Of a DNA stretch of 64,000 bases, positions 11,469-21,962 are shown piece after piece. Origin of the DNA: Acholoe squamosa. Lineage: Eukaryota; Annelida; Polychaeta; Phyllodocida; Polynoidae. Under the pieces are notes generated by a model. That model did no database searches. It was not told the DNA's origin and worked only from the letters and a program-made list of their open reading frames with translations. The translations under genes and the position numbers were made by a program. The stretch is from NCBI GenBank assembly GCA_949317995.1, contig OX439035.1:3214181-3278180 (forward strand), in the 5' to 3' direction. How positions within the stretch are numbered: the stretch's first letter is position 1; each line of letters starts with the position of its first letter.

Positions 11469-12777
11469 TATTGGTATGCTTGTTGTTGCCAAGGCTACTC
11501 GGCCATGACATTACCATAAATCCTCGCATCAGGACGCCCCTTGTGTATAGGACACACCCTGAGTTGGGCTAAATCCTATAGGGAGGATTTGAATCAGTAG
11601 GTGGAGCTGTGATCTGGGGTTTAGCCTCATATTGACTGGATGACATCACAGGACAGTAGACAATTGGTTCTGTCCAATGTACACCCCAGGGACTTGTTGT
11701 TCACTGATGCTTGTGTTATACGGACTTAGCGGGATTACTTATCAGCCAATGAAATGGCCGCACCCATTGGACAATCTGCTACCTCGGTATATCTACATAG
11801 AGAAGTATAGAGAAGTACCAAGGACTATCCAGACCGGAACATTCATACCGATGTTTTTAGGAAGTGGTTATTTTTTAACAACAGGGGGAGGTTTGTGACA
11901 TTCTGTGCATACACAACGAAAATTTTTCCATCCCCGCCTCGGACAGCTCTGAAATTTTTCCGTCCCAGGAATCTTTCTGTCCCCCCCCTTTTATTCTATA
12001 GTGGTGCACAGGCTTTTTCGCTCAAAAGGGGCAAAATTATTTTTTGTCCTCCCCCTTAGAGGGGTCTGAAATTATTTTGTCCCCCCCAAAACCAACCAAC
12101 CCCTCCTGTTGTTAAAAAATGACCACTCCCTTAACCACTAAATGCCCTATCAATCGGGGATAACTTAGGGTATGTCTGCTCCCATGCCCTAACCCCAAGG
12201 GCCGCTAAAGGATGCACCTGGTGACTTTAGCATTGTTCTATAGTAAGAAATCCTTGTGTGGTTCACTGCTGCCCATATGTCCCTCCAATATGGTTGCTTA
12301 CACCTGTCTGTAGATATACAGGCAGGCCTCTCCAGTCTATGTGTGATTTGGACAGCAGGGGGATGCAATGTCTCCCGGGTACTGACTGCTACCAGGAGGG
12401 CATTTCGAAACGGTAGCTATAGATATAATTTTGAAATGCCCTGCCGAGCTCAGCCCAGGGGTTTAAAGGGCCAATGAAGGTGTTAGTGTGTGATTTATAC
12501 ACCAGCGTGTTAGTGTTACGCTGGTGCCCTACACGTATTGTGGGCATATGTATACATGACATTGTATACATGTCCTCAATATAAAGGACGGTATCCTGCC
12601 AAGTGTTAGCGTGTGATTTATACACCAGGGGATGCATTGTCTGTCACCAAAACTCAGCCCAGTGGGTTTAAAGGGCCAATGAAATTTACCTAAATGTTAC
12701 AAAAATTTACACTTTTTACACACAAAATTTCCTTATTTTAGCAAAAAAAATATCCAAGTAATATTCTGCCAGACTAT
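11469..12777. other. Non-coding spacer before element A
   Basis: Outside the MITE at 11860-12130 there is no supportable gene. About 12399-12466 is an imperfect foldback (GGGCATTTCGAAAC against TTTTGAAATGCCC). About 12460-12640 repeats GGTTTAAAGGGCCAATGAA and GTGTGATTTATACACCAG twice. About 12689-12752 (ACCTAAATGTTACAAA, then TTTTTACACACAAAATTTCC) also occurs at 36711-36766 and in the second 5.9-kb copy, so it is a dispersed repeat. Confidence 0.6.
11860..12130. mobile_element. PIF/Harbinger-type MITE, copy 3 (independent insertion)
   Basis: 271 bp, left end GGAAGTGGTTATTTTTTAAC, right end GTTGTTAAAAAATGACCACTCCC, flanked by TTA on both sides (11857-11859, 12131-12133). Its sequence and target differ from copies 1 and 2, so it is a separate insertion of the same family. 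Confidence 0.8.
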
Positions 12778-13024
12778 TGTAGGGGCTCGTAGATCGTGAT
12801 ATAGTGTGAGCGTCTACCTCGAGAGGGCGTTTCGAGCGGTACGCCCATCACCGGTAGTCACTAGACGTCCTTAAGACCACTGGTCGCTGTGGGGTGGTGG
12901 CAGCACTGTTCGCCTCGCCCCAGCTCCTACCTGGGGCCGGGGAAGGCGTTAGTCTGGCTCTGACTGTTGACGGAGTCAGACCACCTTTTACCGAGCTTAA
13001 GATACCATTAAGCAATCCATATCG
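12778..13024 (+). repeat. 5' LTR of element A, 3' end deleted
   Basis: Begins TGTAGGGGCTCGTAGATCGT and aligns with the full LTR at 31420-31777 and, inverted, with 48281-48636. Alignment stops after ATCCATATCGA. The rest of the LTR, the primer-binding site and the N-terminal gag region are gone, so a deletion joins the LTR directly to internal gag sequence. Confidence 0.9.
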
Positions 13025-13169
13025 ATCTTGAGATAGAAGTTCGAGTACCTCGGGATCCACAACAAATGACACTGCTCATGCTAACAATACAAACCGAATC
13101 CAAATGAAAGGGTACACCTCTATAAGCGGACCTAAAGTAGAGAGGGTAGTTCGTAACCTCAAGTCCGAA

Positions 13170-14324
13170 GAGATGACCGCTCCAGTCATAAATTCTACAT
13201 ACAGAATAAGTACAGATTCCACAGAACAATTGACACTAATTACGATATAGGAGCTAGGCAACAAGCCATTCTGACAAAGATTTACGAGGGCGTAAAAACG
13301 TGGAAAGAATGGTTCTCGAACTTTACTGATGACATGAGATGCAATGCATGGACTCCCGAGGAGGCACTACCACACCTGTTTCGCTGCCTGAAACATGGCC
13401 CAGGCCAGATAGCCGTCGAAAAGTGGAATGAGGTATACTTCGAAAGAGGTACATTCCAACAGTTGGTTGAGATTGCCAGCATTTTGCTGTACAACTTAGT
13501 GAGTGAAGATCCTTTCATGCTCTTCAAGAAGCGAACACAGAAACCTCAAGAATCATTACGAGCCTACGGGTACAAGCTGCAATCCCTGTTACAGAGGGCT
13601 CGGCCAGGAACCAACCCATCTGACAAATACTTCCTGAACAACTTGTTGCCACAATTCGTACAAGGACTTCGGGATGAAGATCAACAGCAAGCAGCTTTAG
13701 ATGCTTGGAAAGGAAGAAACCCTACCCTGATGGACCTTTTTGAAGGAATTGAGTGCTGGACGGTAAAGAAGACCCTCATGGCGGGAAAAGTGGAAATGAA
13801 AACCTCGAACACCAACGTTTGTGCGAGTACTAGTACTAGTACGACCCCCATGTCAGGAATACACCAACTGACACACACAGAAACAACCGACAATGATTTC
13901 GAGATCATTGAAAATCGAGGAGGAGGACGGGAGTATCTCCGCCATACAAGTAAAGAAAGATGTGAAGCGCAAGTATATTCCTCGAAGGATATACAACCGA
14001 AGCCCTAATGAAGCTCGAGGGGAAACAAGACCTACTTCGGATATTCTAACTACCGAAATGGCTGTAAGCCGGCCCCCAAGGCAACCCTTGGCGAGAGCTC
14101 CAGCTCCACCCGAGCCACTGGACATGAAAAAGATGATGGAAGATTTCATGAAAACATTTGCTGAGACCATGTATACCAGACCTGAACGACGAAGGGTTGA
14201 TCGAAGCAGACTATGCTGTTACCGCTGTCAGGAAAGGGGGCATTATGCTCACGAGGGCACAGCTCCAAAGCCTGTGCTATCCCGAGTCAATTATGTAGAA
14301 GAGAAACTTGAAGAGGAAAACTAG
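13170..14324 (+). pseudogene. gag: Element A gag (capsid and nucleocapsid), frameshifted
   Basis: Gag is the structural protein that forms the retrotransposon particle and binds its RNA. A frame open from about 13.15 kb runs to 14008. It contains the capsid-like block around KTWKEWFSNFTDDM and the later FMLFKKRTQKPQES..YGYKLQSLL, which also occurs in element C. A +1 frame change near 13.9-14.0 kb leads into a second frame ending at 14324 with a basic stretch and a zinc knuckle, CYRCQERGHYAHE. The knuckle's last cysteine is replaced by glycine (GGC where TGC is expected). The original start is lost by the LTR/gag deletion. This is a broken copy; the family assignment is secure because protease and RT follow directly. 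Confidence 0.85.
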
Positions 14325-14338
14325 AGAGGGTCACATCT

Positions 14339-15142
14339 GTGGCAAAGGATGTGATCCGAAATTCGAAAATCTGCCAAAAATCCACCACTGGTGAGTTAGT
14401 TAAAGAGTCAATACCCTCTGGGGAACTGGTATGTGGGAAGGATCCTCCCACCCCAGTCCGAGCCAGGGACTTCAACAGGGTAGGGACAGAGGAAGGTCGG
14501 AACCCAGGGGAGAGAACCCGTGTTGAAGAAGAGGGAGGTTGGGTTGAAGAGTTGACGCGTGTGAGTGCGGCCCACCTCCTCCCGAACCATCCGTGTGTAA
14601 CCTTCTTGAAGGGTTTCATATGGGAGATCGGTGATTCTCAGGAACAACTCCGATTTGCACAGAATTCCTCTCCTCTTGGGGGGAAACGATGGTACATTGC
14701 TGTATCGGCGAAGGGGCGGACTGGAGAATTTTTGATTGACACAGGTGCCAGCCATTCGTGTGTCTCGAGAAAATTCTTCAATCTGGTGTCCGGCAACCAT
14801 GAAACACTACCTGTTGGTGTTAATGTTTGCACGGCCGATGGTAGCCAGATGCAGACTTTTGGTAAGACGTTCATACAGATTGGAATGGGGGGCTACGAGT
14901 ATGTGATGAGCCCCACCATTGCCGACATAAGTGACGATGGAATAATCAGTTTGGATTTCGCCAGCTTGTATGGCACTGTGTTGGACCCCCGGTTCGGGAT
15001 GCTGAAAATTTGGCAACCATACAACTGCGAGATCCCATGTATATTGAGACATGTATCCTCGGTAGCCGCCGTGGTACAGACTGTGAAAATTCCACCTGGA
15101 ATGACTTGCGATGTCCTATGTTCTTCAAACAATGCTTTTTGA
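14339..15142 (+). pseudogene. pro: Element A aspartic protease region of pol
   Basis: Retroviral-type aspartic protease that would process Gag-Pol. The active-site motif LIDTGASHS is present, followed by the second conserved segment DDGIISLDF; related elements such as B have GILGLDF, so a glycine is changed to serine. The frame ends at an in-frame TGA (15140-15142) and continues in the same frame into the RT block, so the stop is a nonsense mutation inside one pol ORF. The 15-nt gap from gag and the change of frame suggest that pol was originally expressed by frameshift or as a fused ORF. Confidence 0.85.
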
Positions 15143-16161
15143 GGTTCGAACGCTGTCTTCAAACCCAATCCGGAAGTATTGTCTAGCCTACAGCTAGATT
15201 CTGTCGACACTCTGGTGGGAAATGGATCATGGACAGTAGCCCCTCTCATGAACAGAGGACGAAACCCTGTTTACTTGAAGAAAAACGAGAAAATTGGTGA
15301 TATGTTCCTGACCGAACATATCTTGGAAGCTCAATTCCGGACTGAACTGCCTGACGGCATAGTCCGAGGATTACCAGATGATTTCAGAAAATTAGTGGAT
15401 GATTCTTCCCTGAGAAACAGTTCAGAGAAAGAAAGGCTTCGAACTTTGCTTGCTACATTCCGCGAGGCCTTTGGGAAACCTGGGGGCTCGGTAGGTCGTA
15501 CTAGCAAGGTGTTACACACGATTGACACCGGTGATTCGAAGCCGTTCAAAATATCCTATAGGAGATTACCACTGAAAAAGAAAGTGGAGGCCGAAAAGCA
15601 AATTCTCGAGCAGCTGGAAAAGGGGGTTATTGTGCCTAGCATGAGTCCCTGGTCCAGCCCCATGTGTATGACCACGAAGAAGGATGGATCTATCCGATTT
15701 TGCATAGATTACCGGAAGTTGAATGGTCTGACTAAAAAGAATTCCTATCCCTTACCAAGGATAGACAAGACTTTAGACTCTCTAGGAGGAAACAAATATT
15801 TCTGTACCCTGGACCTTCAGTCCGGGTATTGGCAAATCGGGATGGACCCAAAGGATATGGAGAAAACTGCTTTCTTGAGTCACATGGGTTTATTCCAATA
15901 CAATGTTTACCTTCTGGACTGTGTAATGCACCAGCTACCTTCGAAGCTATGATGGATGAGATGCTAAGAGACCTTCTCTGGAAGAGTTGTTTGGTATACC
16001 TCGACGACGTTATAGTATTTGGAAAGACTTTCGAGGACTGTATAAACAACCTCGATTTAGTCCTGAAAAGAATACTAGCAAATGGTCTGAAATTAAAGGC
16101 TAAGAAATGTAATTTATTTAAATCATCCAGTACTTATCTTGGTTGTATAATAACTCAGTAG
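15143..16161 (+). pseudogene. pol: Element A reverse transcriptase, truncated
   Basis: Copies element RNA into DNA. In order: the spacer before RT, then FKISYRRLP, KDGSIRFCIDYRKLN, LDLQSGYWQIG, and after a frameshift near 15.88-15.90 kb the core GLCNAPATFEAMM and the catalytic YLDDVIVF. Sequence stops with STYLGCIITQ and a TAG at 16159-16161, the point where related elements continue into the RT thumb and RNase H. RNase H and integrase are absent from the element. Nonfunctional, but clearly Ty3/Gypsy by its YLDD box and motif order. Confidence 0.88.
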
Positions 16162-16893
16162 GCTTAAGGAGGCATCGAAACCAGACGAGTTCCCCGCACT
16201 GTCGGACACCCAGAAACCAGGCCCCGAATCACAGACCCTACTGTCATCTGGGAAACCGAAGCCTATAGGTCCCCCGGCTAGCCCTGCAACCACCTCTGCT
16301 CGTGGACGGGTTCAATCGGCGGATCCAAAGCGACCAGGCAGAGAGATGGTGATGAAAGACCCCACTCAACCCCTAACCGAGGCTGGAAGGGGGCGAGGCA
16401 TCACCATCGACGGCAGTGGGGCGTGGGCGGATCGTCTTGACATCCCGGCACTGCCACCCCATCCCCAAATGCTACTGCCACCTCGAGCTCTGCTTATGAG
16501 AGCGGCTCAGATACACACACGACCCCTGTTTCAGTGCCTCCAGTTAAGAGCATGAAGACCACCAACGTGCTACACTTGGTGAAGTCGAACCTCAAACTGG
16601 AGAACCCCAACGACTACATTAAGAATCGAACACAGGAGTCCTGTGACATCCAGGCCGACGTCTTTAAGGCGTGGCAAGAGAGGCACATTAGCCAAGCAAC
16701 CATCTTTCGCCGTTTGGATCTGCAGACAAGCAGTGAACACCCCGAAGACATCCCCGAAGTTTATTACTATTGTGCAGCAATCCCACTACACTGGTGGGCT
16801 GCTATAAAGTTATATATTATATATTGTACAGTTAACCACTATTTTTTTCCTACCTTACGCATAGTATTAACTCTATTTAAATATCGATCCTAA
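16162..16893 (+). pseudogene. Possible 3' coding remnant of element A, unrecognised
   Basis: After the RT stop the sequence keeps a coding-like character. First comes a proline/serine/lysine-rich frame (about 16164-16500), then a second frame (from about 16510) with an acidic/basic helical-looking stretch around KTTNVLHLVKSNLKLENP and KAWQERHISQ, ending near 16893. I do not recognise a domain. It sits where element B carries its third ORF, so it may be a remnant of an equivalent ORF. That link is positional inference only, as I see no clear shared motif. Confidence 0.35.
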
Positions 16894-17168
16894 CTTCGTC
16901 CACTAGGTTTAATCTCATAAAATATGTCTATTTATCACTAGTAAAAAGTTACTTTTTTTTTTAAATTGAAATCAAAGTTTATTGAGCCTCTCACAATTTA
17001 CAGAATCGTGGTAAATGAAGCACAACTGGAATTATAGTCAAACATCTCTCAGTAAGTCAAACACAATCATACAATCAAGAAAAAAAAACTACAAATCATA
17101 TTCATACGGTTAAATAGATACCATATCAAATTGTACACCATATCAATTTTGTAAAAATTACATACAAT

Positions 17169-17636
17169 TGTAGTGTTCTACCCCTCGATGTTCAATCGAA
17201 TCTTTCGATAAACAACGAAGAACAACTATTCAGGTTCCAGGTAAAACTTTATTGTCTAATAACACATAGGCATCAGCCGTTCTCGATCACAGTTACAGGT
17301 GGCAGAGTTTGAACTCTAAAACAGGTTCGACACTAGGCCTTCTAGTGTCTACAGTTGATATTCCACATACACCTCCTCTGTGCAGCAGCACAGAGGAGTA
17401 CTAGAATATGGTAGCCGGGCAGCCGCCAACCATCGCTCACGATGGTCAGTCAGGGCTGGACTGACCCTGAGGAAGGCCGTAAAACGGCCTTATATACACT
17501 GGAGTTGAGGGCCACGTGAACAAGTGGTGACGTGGCGCAGGACTCCAGCGCCCCCAGGCGTCGGGTAATAGAGGTGCTCTCGACGTCGCCCACGAGGACC
17601 ACGAAGGTACCTCGAAGACGACGCGGGACCACCACA
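17169..17636 (-). repeat. 3' LTR of element B
   Basis: 468 bp, same length as the copy at 29260-29727 and differing at only a few positions (e.g. GGGCTGGACTG vs GAGCTGGAGTG). On the minus strand it begins TGTGGTGGTCCC and ends GAACACTACA. It includes a TTATATAC segment that could serve as a TATA box. Confidence 0.95.
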
Positions 17637-17694
17637 CCACCCCCCACTAGACTGAAACGAGGTCTCTGAAAATTCAGAGACCCCGGATCAGTCT
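17637..17694 (-). promoter_or_regulatory. Element B polypurine tract and adjacent hairpin
   Basis: On the minus strand the bases directly before the 3' LTR read AGTGGGGGGTGG (17637-17648), a polypurine tract that primes plus-strand DNA synthesis. Immediately internal is a strong two-part hairpin. A 10-bp stem GGTCTCTGAA/TTCAGAGACC (17661-17682) is enclosed, across symmetrical 5-nt internal loops, by a 7-bp stem AGACTGA/TCAGTCT (about 17649-17694). Confidence 0.75.
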
Positions 17695-18229
17695 AAACAA
17701 TTAGATAATAATATGAACTACTGGATCCGTCGACATAGTCGACAGAAACAGTAGAGGAATATATAGAAATATAGTTTCTACTGTACTGTAGAAAAAAATT
17801 ATTATCACAGTTAATTATAAGGCGTTGCTCCATCCAACATAGGAGACCAGTGTCGAAACACTGCTTCACGACCTGCTCCTGGTCGATCCGAGGGAGGCAC
17901 GACCGGGTATGGCAACCGGGGTCGTGTCGTTTCCTCCCTGTCTCGTTGAGAAGCTCCTTCCAGCGTAGGAAGCCCATCGATAGTGTATAGTACTACTATG
18001 ATGGTCCTTCGACCGTGAGGCCGAGGATGTGTGGCACCACCGGGCCCTAAGACCAGGGTGGCGTCGGATCCACACAGCTTCGCAGGAAGGTCCGGGGACT
18101 GGAGAGGTACCCCCACTCGTGGAGGGTACACCGTCGTCCGGGAACGAGTTCCCGGGGGTTCCGTGCTGACATCGAGACTCTGTTCGATGTCAGCGATCCA
18201 AGCTGAAGGGGAGGAGCAGTAGTATCCAA
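17695..18229 (-). other. Element B 3' untranslated stretch between ORF3 and PPT
   Basis: AT-rich near the LTR, GC-rich toward ORF3. Several short frames exist but none has a domain or continuity with ORF3. I see nothing else to annotate here. Confidence 0.5.
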
Positions 18230-21200
18230 CTACTGATCCTCCGAGATGGACCCTGTAGCGGCGTCGTTTTCAGCCTGCTCTCCGTCAGTGCACTCCTCCT
18301 CATGTGAAGCGCTGGCGGCTAGCTGGCCCGAAAACGTCGGCGACTCCGGCAATGGGGCCACACGGTCCATTGTCGTACTCCAAGCCTCGTTAGAGGTCTC
18401 GGGTGCATCCCGGGAGTCCCCCTCAGCATCTGAGTGGAGAACGGCCGAGTCTGCTGAGTCACTTCCGTCGTCGTCGTCGCTCTCCTGACCTTCATGGTCG
18501 TCCTTGTCTCCCTGGTCAGGGGGAGCCGTTGGAGATTGATCGACGACATCGACATCCCCGTCTATATCCATCGACTGTTCCGCCTCAGCAGGTTCTACTG
18601 CTTGGGCGGAAGCCGACGGGTCCGGGCAGACGGCTACATTCGCCGGGGCCAGAGGTGTGATGCCATGAAGATCCGGATGGATCCTCGGTGACACCACTCT
18701 CTGGACCGGTGGCGGTGTAGGCTCGGTGGCTCCCGAGAGGGTTATCAAGGGAACCGAGGAGGAAGACGGGGCTGCTGGTGGGTAGACGGAGGCGCCGAGA
18801 GACCTACCCGGGGTGTCAGGCTTGTCCTGTACCACCTGCTCTCGGCCCAACATCGTCATAGCCGAGCTCAGACTGTCCATCTTTGGAGACAATTCTCTCA
18901 AAGGATTCGTCTGAGCCGCCAGCGTCCTGACGTCAGGGACCACTCCACCCTCGACGAGGTACCTCTGCGTTTCGCGAGAGGGCTCGGTTCGAACGGGCTT
19001 CAGGGTTCGGACGCCATGGTGCTTGTCCTTCATCCATTCCGAGAGTTGGACCCCGAAGACTCTGAAGAATTCGCGGTCGATTTCCTCCCAGCCTTCTATG
19101 ATACTATCCCTCTTGGTAATATCATATTGGGCTTGTGACTCAAAGTTATTGAGACGCGTTCGGACATCGGTCAGACGAGAGTCCATCTCCATCTGAACGG
19201 TCTGGCGCGCCTCATCCCTAAGAGCCGGAAGGAGCTCGTTACGGATGGCCATGTTTGTTCTATCAAACAGGCCGAACAAGTAGGCACTCGCTTCCTCATG
19301 AAATGCCTCACGGAATTTGTCGATAGCAGGGCTGCCCGTCATCTGTAGAAGTCCCTTACAACGTTCCACGAACGTCTTCGGGATCCCACGCTCGACGCCA
19401 TCGCCGTATGCAGGCTGTGCCAACTCCCAACGCAAGGTTGCTGTCGGGGTGTCGGCGCCTGTCACGACGTTGGAGAAGCTAGCTCCTGCTGCCGAGGTCA
19501 GTGTCGCACCTCCCACGTGGACACGCGGCGTGGCAGCTGGGGTGCTGTCTTCCGCCGCCGCAGGGGGTTTGACAGGGGGAGACGAGTTGGTGGTCACCTT
19601 GGGTTGCCGATCACGACCACTCCGGGATTCCACCGTCTTGCCTCCAGTTTTAGCACCACTGGTGCTTGGTTTGGCCGAACCGGTCGAAGCAGTCTTCGAC
19701 TTTTTAGGAGCCGGGGCCGGGGCGGCTTTCGATGCCTTTTCGGGCTTCGAGGGAGCAGCCTGCGGCTTAGGCTTCTTGGGTTCAGTCGAACCGGCAGACT
19801 TCCCAGCTTCTGTAGAGTGGGGCCTCTTGTTCCCACTCGTAGAAGCTGTCGGTCCTGGGTCTCGAGGACGACTGGCCTCCCGCTTCTTCCGTTGCTCTAC
19901 CCTGAACTCGGGGTAGGCACCGTAGAAAGCGGGCATCAGTTCCGGTCTGATATACAGGCACTTCGTAGACGGGGGTGCGGGGGCCATCCGCATCCAGAGT
20001 CTAGTCGGCGCGCCTGTCTTTTCATTCCATCCACACTTTCCAACCAGTGTCTCCACTAGTTGGATAGCGCCCTCGGCGTTGTACTTATGGGGCTGCTTGT
20101 ACGACTTGAGATGACGCGCCATCAAGCCCCTTCGTGAAGTCACGAAAGGAGGAGAGGTCGGGTCATCAGGGTCCTGATAACATGGAATGGTCTTTTCCAC
20201 CTTAACACAACCGAACTGCGGAGGGATGGCTCGATGCTCTTCAACCAAGTGTCGAGCATACCTGCCGTCTGTCGCGTATACGCGAGGGGGGAACCCCTTA
20301 CGTGTGCAGTTCTCGAAAGCACACTGCTGCCCTGGATTGAAGATACGCCATGCGAATCCAATCCGCTGTCGCTCGGGCAACGACACCCCCGACGAGTCCG
20401 AGGCATTCGTGATATTCTCGATCATCGAGACATACCAGTCAATGGCATGACTATCATCCGAATACCATTCCTCGTCGTCACTACCATCCTTCCTGACGAG
20501 ACTAGGGAGTACCACTTGACCGTTCTTGCGGTAGTCCTGAAGCTTGGTCAGTGGCCTGTCATCGACGTACTCAGTACGTCGTTTGGCAGTGATCGCTGAC
20601 AGCCGCTTCCACTCGTCGACAGCCTTGGCCGTGTCTGGGGGTGAGGATACGGTGCTCTCCACGGCACCGGCATCGACCTCCGATGGCTCGGTTCCAGGCT
20701 TCGGTGGTGCAGTAGACTCGCTACTCCTTTCCCGGGCTGGAGCCTTCTTGGCTGCGGATTCCTTCTTGCTACCTTCCTTCTTGGGCACCTTAGGGATCTT
20801 GAAGTCTTTCAAGGTACCCTTGGATGCCTTCGATTCAGTGGGCTTCTTGCCCTTAGAACCTGAAGGGTAGCACTTTTCGATGGAGCAGGTGTCGACGGCT
20901 CGTCGACCTCCATCTCGTCGGGGGAGGAGTCCCTCGAGGCGGCAGCAGCTGTGACCTTCAAGTCGCGCTTCTGCTGCTTAGATGCCTCTTTTGCCTTCCG
21001 GCGGAGCTACTTCTCCCGCTCCTGGGGCTCGGCCAAGGCTTTCTGTGCTTCCTCGATCTGCTTCAGAAGGGCTGTACTTTTAGCCGAGGTAGACTCGAGC
21101 TCTTGCTCGGGTCTGGTCCTCTTGGACTTCTTCTTCTTCTTCTGCGACTTGTGGCTCGCCGAAGAGCTGTACCCTGACTGCTCGTCGGACGAGGACCCCA

Positions 21201-21444
21201 TGGTTCTTCCTGAACTGCTGGGTTCCACCAGGGAGAGAGAAGACTCCGGGTCTCGAACCGTACTCAGACGGGACGAGACGTCGAAGAGGATCTTCGAGGT
21301 ATTTCGATCCGCACTCTGGCGGGTCGAAGCCTCGAAGGCGCCTTCGATGTACCTCGAATCTGCACTCAGGCGGTTCGAGGGACCGAAGACTGGAGCCTCG
21401 AGAGAACACGAGCCTGCGCTCACGCAGGTCGTGTCCCTCGACAC
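18230..21444 (-). pseudogene. Element B third ORF (ORF3): zinc-finger, low-complexity protein
   Basis: A long open frame (18230-20812, about 860 residues) downstream of integrase. It extends upstream through one frameshift (near 20.87 kb) and one TAG (near 21005) to about 21444, for a likely original length near 1,070 residues. Visible features in order: Ser/Lys-rich N-terminus with KKKKKSKR; Lys/Pro/Ala-rich segment; a C2H2-like finger (CX4C ... HX4H, about residues 165-200 of the long frame) followed by a second Cys/His cluster; a basic Ala/Pro/Ser linker; a helical region around AIDKFREAFHEEASAYLFG; and an acidic C-terminus with DDDDGSDSADS. There are no membrane segments or signal peptide, so it is not an envelope. 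The finger and basic tracts suggest nucleic-acid binding. Function unknown; I do not recognise the family. Confidence 0.65.
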
Positions 21445-21962
21445 TTAGGCAGGGGAGACCTCCTACACTCAGGTAGGGAGTCCCTGGGGCGGAGTATACC
21501 AGCTGGAATAAGCTAGGCTTAGTCCAGCTAATCTGCATCCGACTCTTACGAGAAGGCCGCAGATGTGACCTCCGTGGTGTGCGGCGCGGCCTTTTATCCC
21601 TGTGGCGCACGCCTCTGATTGGAGGAAGGGCCTACGTGACCGAGGAGGGCGAACCCTATTGGTCCACAGCGCATCACGCCATGACCAAATAAGGTAATGC
21701 TCAAAAAATAGAACGACTCACTCTCCCCTCACCATCACGCTCTGGTTCTCCAGTCGCAATGTTTGCATATGCCGTTATTTCCTATGCGGTCTATGGGTTC
21801 CAATACTATTAACATGGATAATTTGGGCACCCCCCCCTTCATCAGACTACCGGGATTAAAACAGATTTACCCAAGAACGGCACCTGTTATTTTAAAGCCT
21901 TATTAAAAACACAGTAAAGCTGCTGCTTAGTATTGTGCGAATCATCGATTACTGAGTAGGGT
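21445..21962 (-). other. Spacer between integrase and ORF3 of element B
   Basis: About 0.5 kb without a convincing frame. It contains AT-rich segments and the phrase CACCCCCCCCTTCATC near 21830. It may hold an ORF3 leader or splice signals, but I cannot identify them. Confidence 0.45.

Noticed and set aside
19317..20059. Plus-strand ORFs of 180-200 residues
   Set aside because: Antisense shadows of element B ORF3, caused by its GC-rich codon use.
18230..20812. Envelope gene making element B a retrovirus-like element
   Set aside because: No signal peptide, no transmembrane segment and no furin-type site; composition is charged and low-complexity.
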